A DNA stretch of 64,000 bases from Aquipseudomonas alcaligenes MRY13-0052 (GCA_000474255.1 BATO01000015.1:42720-106719); one strand, 5' to 3'. Counted from the first letter of the stretch, positions 51,601 through 61,344 are shown. Numbers and translations are program-made. The notes: generated from the sequence alone by a model not told the origin.

Positions 51601-52887
51601 TGACCAGTGCACAGATCCAGGTAAGTACCAATCAGTGCCATCGAGCAAATCAGAAGCACAACGCTTCCAGCTATATTCACGCTTAAGCAAATGAGCAAGA
51701 TCAATGGCGCTCTGCTTGCGCGCCTCAAGATTGGCCGTCATGTCCAGCAATACATCGGCCAGATTGTCGATGTCCTCCCGGCTCGGTCTACCTGAGGCCG
51801 TGCTGCCACCAATATCAACGATTTTGACGCTGCTGAAAGGCCCTGCTGGGAACTGCTGCTTTAGATCTTCGATCAGCGTGGCAAGCCCCGACTGACCTGA
51901 GCATACGAGGGGAACCCCAGCGCAGAGAGCCTCCCAACCGCTTAAACCAAACCCCTCGTGCCACGAGGGCATCAGTGCTATGTGACAATTCGCAAGGCTC
52001 TGACGCAACGCTTCCTGATCGTCAGAGAACGGTTCTGCGTGCAATGTGAATGCTGCGTCCTTTTGGGCGATTGCCCTCAACTCTTCTATGACGCCTTGGT
52101 CAGAGTGAGGGTCTACTCCCCAAGCGAAAAGCTGCCCACGCATGCGCCATTCTGGAAGTTCGCCTTCACGTCCTCGCTGGTACGCTGCAGCTAGCGCGTG
52201 GACAGCCAAAATGGAGTTTTTAATAGGATCATCGTCTCGGTTTAGTCGTCCCGAGATAAAGATTCGCAGATCCATGCGTGGGTTATGAGTCTGCAATTTG
52301 ACTTTGTCTACGCCCGGTACCAACTGCCTCACCGGCGATCTAGGTCGATGCGTGGCGCTTCGCGCGGATGCGAAGTTTCTCTGCAGCAACGGACCTACCG
52401 CGAAGGCGCAATCTGCGGCCGCAATAATTTCTCGCTGTTTAGTTGAGCGTTCAGTCACCTCATTATTGCTCAGGCCTTTCATGAAGGCATACGCCGAGTA
52501 GTCCATGTGGCCAATCACGGCTGACTTGACGCCGATCCCATCCCCTAGGTGCTCACGAAGCTCGTGAGCGCATTCGATGGCTGCTGGACCCGTAATGGCG
52601 TCGTGCCCCACCACTAGCACCCCCAGCAAAGTTTCTGGCTCGAACTCTTCACAGCGTTTAGTTATGTCGCCTGCGAGCTGCGAAGCTGTAAACGCCGCAC
52701 ATTCAATAAGCTCGATGGAATCAGCAGATTCGTTCACGACTAGCGGCAGCTTATTGACAAAGCAGATCGTCCGGCTTCCTTTTGGCAGGGCCTGAGTCAT
52801 ACCCTCTGCCAGCCCCCTATTGAAGACATTTAATCCACCTAGCTCGCTTCCCCACCGAGTTGCAAGCAATGCCACCACATACGCCAT
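48679..52887 (-). CDS. Fusion of GT4 glycosyltransferase and B12-binding/radical-SAM domains
   Basis: 1,402 residues from the ATG at 52887 (MAYVVALLATRWGSELGG), chosen because TTTAGGAG lies 5 nt upstream; an ATG at 53019 has none. Residues 1-420 are a GT4 glycosyltransferase: SELGGLNVFNRGLA, IFISGRLNRDDDPIKN, and MPSWHEGFGLSGWEAL with the E-x7-E pair (E311, E319). Residues 430-835 are helical with no named domain. Residues 843-955 look like a B12-binding Rossmann fold (RILLVLPPIE, TPALGLGLLASHLAAQGHDVQVADCH, LVIGGPAAKLD). A radical-SAM domain follows: VVMSQGCDWNCAFCTERR with the iron-sulfur cysteines 1067, 1071 and 1074, then FIDDNLL and FGIEHGSEERRRKN. Substrates are unknown. Confidence 0.85.
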   Translation of the reverse strand: MAYVVALLATRWGSELGGLNVFNRGLAEGMTQALPKGSRTICFVNKLPLVVNESADSIELIECAAFTASQLAGDITKRCEEFEPETLLGVLVVGHDAITGPAAIECAHELREHLGDGIGVKSAVIGHMDYSAYAFMKGLSNNEVTERSTKQREIIAAADCAFAVGPLLQRNFASARSATHRPRSPVRQLVPGVDKVKLQTHNPRMDLRIFISGRLNRDDDPIKNSILAVHALAAAYQRGREGELPEWRMRGQLFAWGVDPHSDQGVIEELRAIAQKDAAFTLHAEPFSDDQEALRQSLANCHIALMPSWHEGFGLSGWEALCAGVPLVCSGQSGLATLIEDLKQQFPAGPFSSVKIVDIGGSTASGRPSREDIDNLADVLLDMTANLEARKQSAIDLAHLLKREYSWKRCASDLLDGTDWYLPGSVHWSNRQAAGRKQEESRHVLERILDNLEHLDLEEDWGDLTTAFNSLSDAGKNAELQDRAELLERLRMIGCTIGERMSAESPIDEIARESGRMDVCWRFMAACASLCLSFREFSQSFPEAMLQVIWKDTFLTKELLYYSSMFANEFSHQANEIAQKFFEPTQLSRETTAFSTRLARLSSKHPELVQLFPRIESNSEFSGEHARCVQVARHAHDIAQAIASEHGLASTALALMALGLEPARQVADQTVTFFRTYYPDAGKIKGHWRGDKRVFAALATASLSTQVILKVLRCMALDEDESIRWAALHLAFSPILRRRLEAAITAGSLAVEGPLNEELGRVVDMAVSADQGHPWLHREFLTHYLEERALPAEDGKPTPLSVLDFPVARWLIGPVVGETAPQLRGRTHPEVAVTRADTLQVVKRILLVLPPIEIDDDASGASRTSTPALGLGLLASHLAAQGHDVQVADCHRFPKLRAEVLRLARTFDLIGFNTVFSTIQSTMKMLVDIRNRTQSTTLVIGGPAAKLDAWQFSTVHMAEAQASWDFSVATDAVENLSALVASLRTSGPWPTAPGITANLQSWNVVGRGITQRTMLQQPSLRSPEPAWSKVLLDRRIYRIGESQYEPARTRSKSQTFHEAHVVMSQGCDWNCAFCTERRDKSGGEQRREVSHVLKEIRCLVSQHEDLRIQFIDDNLLPQIASDANRGAAKYLGLAWASEFLNGLAEIKKEAGDSFGWRGIFRIEDFLAYNTEFAGNFFTLLQRSGCRMLAFGIEHGSEERRRKNKAGSDFVTNAKISELFQRLRSADILTKAYFMLGGQWETQETAQQTIDFAVQSGATLAYFALYKDFAKATSVLSKEQHSGDPRTESFIRYNRLTLNWDEAFANPQGCHDYENGSCALASGPITTAELECYLQLSALGFQFTDLVKYNDFHNEDADGGNLLRSMTWDSPSEYFKIVEKAYRQFYLRQTFVDDYSALLAHGY

Positions 52888-53292
52888 CTCGGCTCCTAAA
52901 TAATTCGCAAAGTGCGTGCGGCTAGCCACGACTGAACCGACATTTGGCGTGCACAGCGTCGGCATTGCAGGCAGTAGTGCTAGCTCCCCGGTCACGGAAC
53001 CGTTGCGTCCCACGAACAATCGCCCGCCTCAATTATCGACAGATCGATGCTCAACATCGAGGGCAGAAACTGGCCAGCTTCTCCCTGTGCCCAACGGCAA
53101 CTATGGGTCGTTTTCTGCCTGACGCGACTGGCTGCTATTGGCCGGGAGCAGACGCTGGTGACAGGCAGCTCCCGGCCAATATCTGCCGTTCAGGGACGAC
53201 TCGTATCCAAGTTTAAGCTCATAGTCGTCCCTGACTCCTCAAATGGCGATTGGGGTGAAAGTTCTCCGCCGCCAGACGGTAGCAAACTTAAT
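52888..53292. other. 405-bp gap with two strong hairpins
   Basis: ATTGGCCGGGAGC (53137-53149) pairs perfectly with GCTCCCGGCCAAT (53168-53180), and TCAGGGACGACT (53190-53201) with AGTCGTCCCTGA (53223-53234). They lie between the helicase gene and the fusion gene on the same strand. They could be terminators, an RNA gene, or degenerate Pseudomonas repeat sequence. A promoter for the fusion gene must be to their left. Confidence 0.6.
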
Positions 53293-56232
53293 CTAAATGC
53301 TGGTAATGACTCTCACATCCGAGCCAGAAACGCTCTTGATGTACGAGTAACTGGTGCCAAGCACGGCCAGCTGATCAGCGGAAACCTTGCCGGCCGAAAT
53401 ACCGGGTTGGACGATCACAAAGCGGAACACCATTTCATGGTCGTGACACTTGTTGCGCAGCAGTTCCAAATCCAAGGGCTCACCCTTAAGGATCCTGTCG
53501 AAGCCTTTGGGCAACGACTGCTGATAGCGCTGCAACAACCGGTTGAAGAACTTTTCTTCCGTGTGCAACCACTTCACCGAGCGTGATGCCTGACCACAGA
53601 CCTCGTAGACATCGGAGACACGTGCACCCGGCCGCGCCTCGCCATCTTGCTGAGGGCAGTACTTGCAGTGGTACAGGTCGACAAAGATGGCATCCTTGCT
53701 GTCCTTGATCGCCACTAGGTCGGCGATCTCGCCGGCGCCATCATCATTGAAAATGAACGAGTAGTCGTTCTCGATTCGGCGATAGGTGAACCCCTGAACG
53801 GTGTCTAGGTTGCGGTCAGCCCTCATCGACTCACAGTGGATCTGGGTCGTGCCCCAGTCCCACGGCTCAATCAGGGCGACTGGCAGCTTCAGGTCCAAAC
53901 TATTGGGGGAGTAGTAGCGGTAATTGCCTTCGACCATCGAACCGTCGACGGCCAACAGCACCAACGGGTTGGTATCCAGGTACTGCTCGAACGAACTCTC
54001 TTCTGCAAATACGATCTTGACTCCCGGGCAGGAAAATTTGTAGCCGTCATCCAGCAGCCGGATCGTGATGTCAGGCAGTTGGCGCTCCGCGCCATCAATT
54101 GCCGTTGCGCTGATAGGCACTTCCAGCGTAAGCGCATCGATTCGCCGGGGCTTGCCCAGTTCGACATCCAGCAGGTTGAACACCTCAGCCAGGTACGCCA
54201 GCGAGATCTTCTGCTCATTTTCGATCAGGATGGACGCAGGCCAATCGGCATAGAACAGTCCCGCAGGCCACGCCGCCTCGATCTTTTCAGAGCGAAGCAC
54301 ATCCTTGAGGACTTCAGATGGATTGATCGTCGCGTCGTTGAGCTTCTGCGAGGCGCGCTTGCACCACTCGATCCAGTCGTTGATGCTGGAAGAGTTCATC
54401 TCCCAGATCTTGCCCTTGTGCGAACAGCCAACGGTGGTGCGCTGACCATCCTCGTAGCCGGTTGCAAAGATGTTGGACTTTCTCGCGGTGCCGTTCTCGA
54501 TTTCACTTATGACGGTATTGATGTCGCGCCCTACATGCATGGTAAAGCGCAGATCCTTGCGCATACGAGACAGGCCCACGTTCTGCAGTTTCATGAGTTT
54601 GATGCCGTGCAGGGTGCGGAACGTCGGCTCGCCGCTGATGCGCCGGGCATCCTTAGCGATCAGGTTCAGGAATCGGTTGGTTTGCGATTCATCCCCTGAA
54701 GAGTGAACGAACAGCGTCTTGTCAGGCGTATGGTAGTACGCCAGGTAGAGGATCCAGTTGGTGTCCACGATCGCCGACGTTTGCGCCCAGCCGACGGGCG
54801 TTTCGCGCCGTGTCACCATAATGATGGTGTCGGTCTCGTCGTTGATGGACAGAAGCTGCAGCGGTTCTTTCTTATGCGAGAAGTGCTTGGCCTTCTCGGG
54901 TCGCCAGTGCTCAAGCTCCACGTGGTAGGCGATCGCACTGATCTTGGGGTTGGGGTTCAACCCGAAAATGTCCTCGGCGTCGGCATCATCCGGAAACTGT
55001 TCGGTGAACGTCTCCTTCTCGATCTCGCGGGCGATCTTGTCTTGGCTGACGTCGCGGATCACCGCACTCCAGTCAGCGCTTTCCTTGTACAACACCGCCA
55101 TCTGGTAGTCGACTTTCTGGTTGGCGATGTTCGAGACGAACTTGGCGTCACCGAGCGTATCATCGACTCGCGTCAGGCGACCGATAAACTGCAAGGTGAC
55201 GGCGGGACTGCGGTGCTGGTCGTGGATGGCCGCAATCTTAAGCTCCGGTAAGTCGAAGCCTTCCCCCAGCATGTCCACACAGACGATGATCTTGTATTTC
55301 TTCTCGACAATCTCACCCAGTAGTTTGGCCCGATTAGGTACTTTGCTGTGGATGAGGATGGGCGAAAGATCCTCGTGCTGCTTGTACAGCTCAAACAATT
55401 CGGCGGCACGCTTCTGTGACCGCGCCCGCACCATCAGCAGGTGGTTAAACCCACGCTCGCGGTCGTCTCGTAACAGCGCTACCGCCTTGTCAGCCACCGC
55501 CTGGTCAGCCAGTTCCAGGTTGTACTCGCGCACCGGATGGAATTCGATCGACTTGAAGTAGCCATCGCTCTGTGCGTCCTTCAACGGGTAGTTGTAGATG
55601 ATCTTACCGTCCAGCGGCTGGTTATCCTCTCGGAAAGGCGTAGCCGTGAACTGCAGGCAGGGCTTGTCCTTGAACGCAGTCTTTACCCTGTTCCAAGTCA
55701 GCGCGGCCACATGGTGCGCTTCATCGATGATTAGGTGGCTGCAGAGCGCGGCCAAGGCCTCCAAGGCGGGCTGGTCGAAGCGCTGCAGCGCTTGCGGCGT
55801 GGCGACGATCACGTTGGCCTCGACCAACTGCTGAACCTCATCAGCTGATAGGCACGAACCGATCGCCTGCACTACCGGGTTGAGTGCGGTGGCCGAAACT
55901 GCACCAATCTCCCGCAGCTTCTTCAACTCAGTACATTTCTCGACCAGCTGGGAACGCAACGGGTCGGAGGGCACTAACACTAAGGTTCTGGCCAGCCGCC
56001 CGGCGATCAGCAGCCCGAGCATGGTGTCGGTTTTTCCGGTCCCGGTCGGCATCACGATCGTTGCGGTCGTGGCCGGCGCCATCACCAGATGCCCCAGGGC
56101 GGCATAAAGAGCCGCCAGTTGCGGCTTGCGCAAGCCCGGCGTCTGGGTTTCCCGGACAGCCAGATTGAAATTAAACAGATGCTGATGCCAGCTGCGATAG
56201 ACGTCTGCGTACTTCCCTGCTTCAACGGCCAT
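53293..56232 (-). CDS. SF2 helicase with C-terminal nuclease-like domain
   Basis: 979 residues, ATG at 56232, weak ribosome site. Walker A is IVMPTGTGKTDTML (59-72), DEAH is at 170-173 (LIIDEAHHVAAL), and TATPF at 196-200. Motif V/VI is VCVDMLGEGFDLPELKIAAIHDQHRS followed by LQFIGRLTRVDD. This is the UvrB/type III Res-like helicase core. The last 150 residues have GEIADLVAIKD and IFVDLYHCKYCPQ, which fit a PD-(D/E)XK fold with D-x-x-x-C-K instead of E-x-K. It is probably a DNA translocase-nuclease. It is upstream of the GT-radical-SAM gene on the same strand, with hairpins between. Confidence 0.83.
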   Translation of the reverse strand: MAVEAGKYADVYRSWHQHLFNFNLAVRETQTPGLRKPQLAALYAALGHLVMAPATTATIVMPTGTGKTDTMLGLLIAGRLARTLVLVPSDPLRSQLVEKCTELKKLREIGAVSATALNPVVQAIGSCLSADEVQQLVEANVIVATPQALQRFDQPALEALAALCSHLIIDEAHHVAALTWNRVKTAFKDKPCLQFTATPFREDNQPLDGKIIYNYPLKDAQSDGYFKSIEFHPVREYNLELADQAVADKAVALLRDDRERGFNHLLMVRARSQKRAAELFELYKQHEDLSPILIHSKVPNRAKLLGEIVEKKYKIIVCVDMLGEGFDLPELKIAAIHDQHRSPAVTLQFIGRLTRVDDTLGDAKFVSNIANQKVDYQMAVLYKESADWSAVIRDVSQDKIAREIEKETFTEQFPDDADAEDIFGLNPNPKISAIAYHVELEHWRPEKAKHFSHKKEPLQLLSINDETDTIIMVTRRETPVGWAQTSAIVDTNWILYLAYYHTPDKTLFVHSSGDESQTNRFLNLIAKDARRISGEPTFRTLHGIKLMKLQNVGLSRMRKDLRFTMHVGRDINTVISEIENGTARKSNIFATGYEDGQRTTVGCSHKGKIWEMNSSSINDWIEWCKRASQKLNDATINPSEVLKDVLRSEKIEAAWPAGLFYADWPASILIENEQKISLAYLAEVFNLLDVELGKPRRIDALTLEVPISATAIDGAERQLPDITIRLLDDGYKFSCPGVKIVFAEESSFEQYLDTNPLVLLAVDGSMVEGNYRYYSPNSLDLKLPVALIEPWDWGTTQIHCESMRADRNLDTVQGFTYRRIENDYSFIFNDDGAGEIADLVAIKDSKDAIFVDLYHCKYCPQQDGEARPGARVSDVYEVCGQASRSVKWLHTEEKFFNRLLQRYQQSLPKGFDRILKGEPLDLELLRNKCHDHEMVFRFVIVQPGISAGKVSADQLAVLGTSYSYIKSVSGSDVRVITSI

Positions 56233-56407
56233 TACGGTTACCAGAGTGAGGATGAAGATGAGTCTGCCTAAATAATGGCCACAGGCTACCAGTGAAGCGC
56301 TAGCACGGTGTAGTCCTGCCAGGCGCCTCCTGTCTTGTGTGATTAATCATCCAGGCATCTCCTCGGCAAGCCGAGCTATCCCCCTTTCCAGTGTTCCATT
56401 TTTAGCG

Positions 56408-56430
56408 GTGGGGCAAAAAGTGGGGCAAAA
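56408..56430 (+). repeat. GTGGGGCAAAA pair inside the right end
   Basis: Copies at 56408-56418 and 56420-56430, one A between them, 76 bp inside the right att copy. Same motif and orientation as at 15058-15079. Confidence 0.6.
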
Positions 56431-56462
56431 TTCAGCAGCGCTCAAAAACCATCAGACATAAA

Positions 56463-56494
56463 AAAATCCAGTCACCGTTAAGTGACTGGATTTT
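56463..56494 (-). terminator. Element-borne terminator behind tRNA-Pro
   Basis: A 13-bp stem: AAAATCCAGTCAC (56463-56475) with GTGACTGGATTTT (56482-56494), 6-nt loop. On the minus strand it ends in a long T-run. It lies 11 bp behind the tRNA 3' end and replaces the host terminator that was displaced to 14,841. Confidence 0.85.
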
Positions 56495-56505
56495 CTAGGG
56501 TTTTT

Positions 56506-56583
<78 letters not shown>

Positions 56584-56665
56584 CTTTGTTGCTTGCCCCG
56601 CTTTGCGGAACGGAGCGAACTATACTTTAAGCGTTTGAATTGTGGAAGGTTTTTTTCAGGTTTTT

Positions 56666-57022
56666 TTACTTACGCAGAACCAGGAGGACGTCTTCAAGCT
56701 CGGCGATGGTCTGCCGGATGAGCTGCTTGTACTGGGTGGTGTCGTCCTTCGCTTCGTCACCGGAGAGACGCTGGCGCGCCCCGCCGATGGTGAAGCCCTG
56801 GTCGTATAGCAGCGCCCGGATCTGCCGAATCATCAGCACATCCTGGCGCTGGTAGTAGCGCCGGTTGCCGCGTCGCTTTACCGGGTTGAGCTGGGGAAAT
56901 TCCTGCTCCCAGTAACGCAGCACGTGGGGCTTGACTGCGCAGAGTTCGCTGACCTCGCCAATGGTGAAGTAACGCTTGCCGGGTATTGTCGGCAATTCGT
57001 CGTTATGACTTGGTTCCAGCAT
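56666..57022 (-). CDS. MerR-family regulator next to ihfA
   Basis: 118 residues. The MerR helix-turn-helix is [47 protein letters not shown] (16-62), followed by a helical dimerisation part. It matches the conserved MerR-like protein that follows ihfA in Pseudomonas; its targets are unknown to me. The start overlaps ihfA by 20 nt. Confidence 0.93.
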   Translation of the reverse strand: MLEPSHNDELPTIPGKRYFTIGEVSELCAVKPHVLRYWEQEFPQLNPVKRRGNRRYYQRQDVLMIRQIRALLYDQGFTIGGARQRLSGDEAKDDTTQYKQLIRQTIAELEDVLLVLRK

Positions 57023-57305
57023 AAGCTTCGACTCTGGCTTTCAGTTTCTGCCCCGGACGGAACGTCACGACACGGCGAGCCGTGATCGGGATTTCCTCTC
57101 CTGTCTTCGGGTTCCGCCCTGGACGCTGACGCTTATCCCGCAGATCGAAGTTGCCGAAACCCGACAACTTGACCTGTTCGTTATGCTCCAGCGCCTGACG
57201 GATTTCCTCGAAAAACAGCTCCACCAGTTCCTTGGCTTCCCGTTTATTCAGGCCAAGCTCTTCGTACAGACGTTCAGCCATCTCAGCTTTCGTCAGAGCC
57301 CCCAT
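57003..57305 (-). CDS. ihfA: Integration host factor alpha subunit
   Basis: 100 residues. [39 protein letters not shown] and [49 protein letters not shown] are the IHF/HU fold with the DNA-bending arm ([14 protein letters not shown]). It forms a heterodimer with IhfB and bends DNA; many tyrosine integrases use it. Follows pheT by 3 nt, as in related bacteria. Confidence 0.97.
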   Translation of the reverse strand: MGALTKAEMAERLYEELGLNKREAKELVELFFEEIRQALEHNEQVKLSGFGNFDLRDKRQRPGRNPKTGEEIPITARRVVTFRPGQKLKARVEAYAGTKS

Positions 57306-57308
57306 ACG

Positions 57309-59687
57309 CTACTTCCTTAACGTGGCGTTGAACCTTTCTTCCAGCGAGGTGACGATGTTCTGCGTTGTGGTGTTCACCTCATCGTCGTTAAGAGTGCGCG
57401 ATGGATGCTGCCAGGTCAAGCCGACGGCCAGGCTTTTTCTAAGCGGATCAATACCTTTACCGTGATAGACGTCAAATAGCCTGAGGTCCGTCAACCACTC
57501 GCCCGCCGCCTCGCGGATGGTGTCGAGTACGGCCTCGGCGGCCACCTCGCGATCTACCAGCAGGGCCAGGTCGCGACGCACTTCGGGGAAGCGCGAAAGC
57601 TCGCGGAATTTGGGCAGGCGGCCGCGCATTACTTCGGCCAGAACCAGCTCGAAGAGGTAGACCGGCTGATCCAGGTCCAGGGCTTTTGCCAGCTCGGGGT
57701 GGATGGCGCCGAGGTAGCCGACCAGTTGGCCGTCGCGCTCGATGCGGGCGGTCTGGCCCGGGTGCAGGGCGTTGTGCTCGCCGGGCACGAAGTCGAAACC
57801 GTCCAGCGCACCGGCGGCGCCGAGCAGGGCTTCGACGTCGGCCTTCACGTCGTAGAAGTCCACGCCGTCACGGCCATGGGCCCAAGCTTCGGGCAGGCGC
57901 TTGCCGCAGACGACACCGGCGAGCATGGCTTCCTGCTTGAGCTCTTCCAGCTGGCCGACGAAGCGCAGGCCGCTTTCGAACAGACGGACGCGGCCCTGCT
58001 GGCGGTTGAGGTTGTGCTGCAGCGCCTTGACCAGGCCCGGCCACAGGGAGGAGCGCATGGCGGCCATGTCGGCGGAGATGGGGTTGGCCAGCATCAGCGG
58101 CTGCACGCCAGGGTTGAACAGCTCGAACAGCTTGGGATCGATGAAGCTGTAGGTGATCGCTTCCTGGTAGCCGCGGGCGACCAGCAGACGACGCAGGGCC
58201 GGCAGCTCGACGGCGGATTCGGAACGGGCCTTGGGCGCCAGGCGTGCTTGCGGGTAGCGAACCGGCAGGCGGTTGTAGCCGTAGAGGCGGCCGAGCTCTT
58301 CGATCAGGTCCACTTCCAGGCTGATGTCGAAGCGGTGGCTGGGGACTTCCACCGTCCATTGGCCCTGGCCAGCGGAGGTGACACCCAGGCCTAGCGCGGT
58401 GAGCAGGCGCTCGACTTCGGCGGCGTCCATTTCCATGCCCAGCATCTGAGCGATGCGCTCGGCACGCAGGGTGACCGGGGCGACGCTCGGCAGGTTGGCT
58501 TCGCTGACGCTTTCGATGATGGGGCCGGCTTCGCCGCCGACGATGTCCAGCAGCAGCGCGGTGGCGCGCTCCATGGCTTCGCGGGCGAGTTGCCAGTCCA
58601 CGCCACGCTCAAAGCGGTGCGAGGAGTCGGTGTGCAGGCCATAGGAGCGGGCCTTGCCAGCAACAGCGATGGTGTCGAAGAAGGCGGCTTCGAGGAACAG
58701 GTCGCGAGTCTTGTCGCTGACGCCGCTGTGCTCGCCACCCATTACGCCGGCGATGGCCAGGGCGCGGGTGTGGTCGGCGATGACAAGGGTGTCGGCACGC
58801 AGGCTGACTTCCTGGCCGTCGAGCAGGACGATCTTCTCGCCCTCCTCCGCCATGCGCACACGGATGCCGCCGTTGATTTCGGCGAGGTCGAAGGCGTGCA
58901 TGGGCTGGCCGAGTTCGAGCATCACGTAGTTGGTGATGTCGACAGCGGCGTCGATGCTGCGTACGTCGGCACGACGCAGGCGCTCAACCATCCACAGCGG
59001 GGTGGGCTTGGAGAGGTCGACATTGCGCACCACGCGGCCGAGGTAGCGCGGGCAGGCCTTGGGCGCGAGGACTTCGACCGGGCGCACTTCGTCGTGGGAC
59101 GGAGCGACCGGGGCGATGGCCAGGCGGGTGACCGGAGCGTCGTAGAGCGCGCCGACTTCGCGGGCGAGGCCGGAGAGGTTGAGGCAGTCACCGCGGTTGG
59201 GTGTGAGGCCCAGCTCGATGACGACGTCGTCCAGCTCCAGGTAGCGGCGGAAGTCTTCACCCACCGGCGCATCGGCGGCGAGCTCCATGAGGCCGCCGTG
59301 GTCTTCGCTGATCTTCAGTTCGTTGGCCGAGCAGAGCATGCCGAAGGACTCGACACCGCGCAGCTTGGCTTTCTTGATCTTGAAGTCGCCCGGCAGCTCG
59401 GCGCCGATCATGGCGAAGGGGATCTTCAGGCCGGGGCGCACGTTGGGCGCGCCGCACACCACCTGGAAGGTTTCGCTGCCGTTGCTCACCTGGCATACGC
59501 GCAGCTTGTCGGCGTCGGGATGCTGTTCGGTGCTCAGCACCTCACCCACGACCACGCCGCTGAAGGCGCCGGCAACGGGGGTGACGCTGTCCACTTCCAG
59601 GCCGGCCATCGACAGACGGGCCACCAGCTCGTCGCGGGATACCTGCGGGCTTACCCAGCTCCGCAGCCACTGTTCACTGAATTTCAT
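57309..59687 (-). CDS. pheT: Phenylalanyl-tRNA synthetase beta subunit
   Basis: 792 residues, full length, with TTAGGAGAG upstream. MKFSEQWLRSWVSPQVSRDELVARLSMAGLEVDSV opens it. A tRNA-binding (EMAP-like) domain lies at about 40-150, B3/B4 editing domains at 210-380, B5 at 400-470, and the C-terminal anticodon-binding FDX domain (SRFPEVRRDLALLVDREV) ends it. With PheS it forms the alpha2-beta2 enzyme that charges tRNA-Phe and edits Tyr-tRNA-Phe. Confidence 0.97.
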   Translation of the reverse strand: MKFSEQWLRSWVSPQVSRDELVARLSMAGLEVDSVTPVAGAFSGVVVGEVLSTEQHPDADKLRVCQVSNGSETFQVVCGAPNVRPGLKIPFAMIGAELPGDFKIKKAKLRGVESFGMLCSANELKISEDHGGLMELAADAPVGEDFRRYLELDDVVIELGLTPNRGDCLNLSGLAREVGALYDAPVTRLAIAPVAPSHDEVRPVEVLAPKACPRYLGRVVRNVDLSKPTPLWMVERLRRADVRSIDAAVDITNYVMLELGQPMHAFDLAEINGGIRVRMAEEGEKIVLLDGQEVSLRADTLVIADHTRALAIAGVMGGEHSGVSDKTRDLFLEAAFFDTIAVAGKARSYGLHTDSSHRFERGVDWQLAREAMERATALLLDIVGGEAGPIIESVSEANLPSVAPVTLRAERIAQMLGMEMDAAEVERLLTALGLGVTSAGQGQWTVEVPSHRFDISLEVDLIEELGRLYGYNRLPVRYPQARLAPKARSESAVELPALRRLLVARGYQEAITYSFIDPKLFELFNPGVQPLMLANPISADMAAMRSSLWPGLVKALQHNLNRQQGRVRLFESGLRFVGQLEELKQEAMLAGVVCGKRLPEAWAHGRDGVDFYDVKADVEALLGAAGALDGFDFVPGEHNALHPGQTARIERDGQLVGYLGAIHPELAKALDLDQPVYLFELVLAEVMRGRLPKFRELSRFPEVRRDLALLVDREVAAEAVLDTIREAAGEWLTDLRLFDVYHGKGIDPLRKSLAVGLTWQHPSRTLNDDEVNTTTQNIVTSLEERFNATLRK

Positions 59688-59876
59688 CCAGCTCTCCTAA
59701 GGATTCGTTTCGGCCACGTACGTGGGTGGTCGGCTTTCACGCTCGCCCGCATTCACGCGGGAGACGGTGAGCCCGCTGACGGGTTCTCTAACCGGGCCCC
59801 ACCAGAGGCGGGGCGCTCGCTACACAGCTACAACACAACATTCAACGCACGGGGCATTCGTTTCTGACGGCGCGGC
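59688..59876 (-). other. pheS-pheT gap with several hairpins
   Basis: 189 bp with short GC-rich inverted repeats: CCCGC/GCGGG near 59751 and GCCCC/GGGGC near 59795-59820. This gap is longer than the usual tight pheST spacing as I know it. No gene is visible. Confidence 0.5.
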
Positions 59877-60953
<1,077 letters not shown>

Positions 60954-60987
60954 TCAGCACCGGGATAGCCCGGTGATTGTCGGGGAC

Positions 60988-61344
60988 TTAAGCCAGTACG
61001 GCTTTCGCTTTCTCGACAATCGCAGCAAACGCCGCTTTTTCGTTCACTGCCAGATCGGCCAGAACCTTGCGATCGATCTCGATGGCCGCTTTTTTCAGGC
61101 CAGCGATCAGACGGCTGTAGGACAGACCGTTCAGACGAGCACCAGCGTTGATACGAGCGATCCACAGAGCGCGGAACTGACGTTTGCGCTGACGACGGTC
61201 ACGGTAGGCGTATTGGCCAGCCTTGATCACCGCCTGCTTGGCAACGCGGAACACGCGGCTGCGTGCGCCGTAGTAGCCTTTGGCGAGTTTCAGAATCTTT
61301 TTGTGACGCTTGCGAGCGATAACGCCGCGCTTAACACGAGCCAT
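60988..61344 (-). CDS. rplT: 50S ribosomal protein L20
   Basis: 118 residues, full length, strongly basic: [58 protein letters not shown], then the globular C-terminus [20 protein letters not shown]. It binds 23S rRNA early in assembly and in many bacteria represses its own operon. Confidence 0.98.
   Translation of the reverse strand: MARVKRGVIARKRHKKILKLAKGYYGARSRVFRVAKQAVIKAGQYAYRDRRQRKRQFRALWIARINAGARLNGLSYSRLIAGLKKAAIEIDRKVLADLAVNEKAAFAAIVEKAKAVLA

Noticed and set aside
48679..52887. Prokaryotic viperin
   Set aside because: The iron-sulfur motif context (CDWNCAFC), the B12-like domain and the size do not match viperins.
58590..59867. A 425-codon open frame opposite pheT, and similar long frames opposite pheS
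   Set aside because: Antisense frames in high-GC conserved genes; the protein sequence is low-quality and the minus-strand genes are certain.
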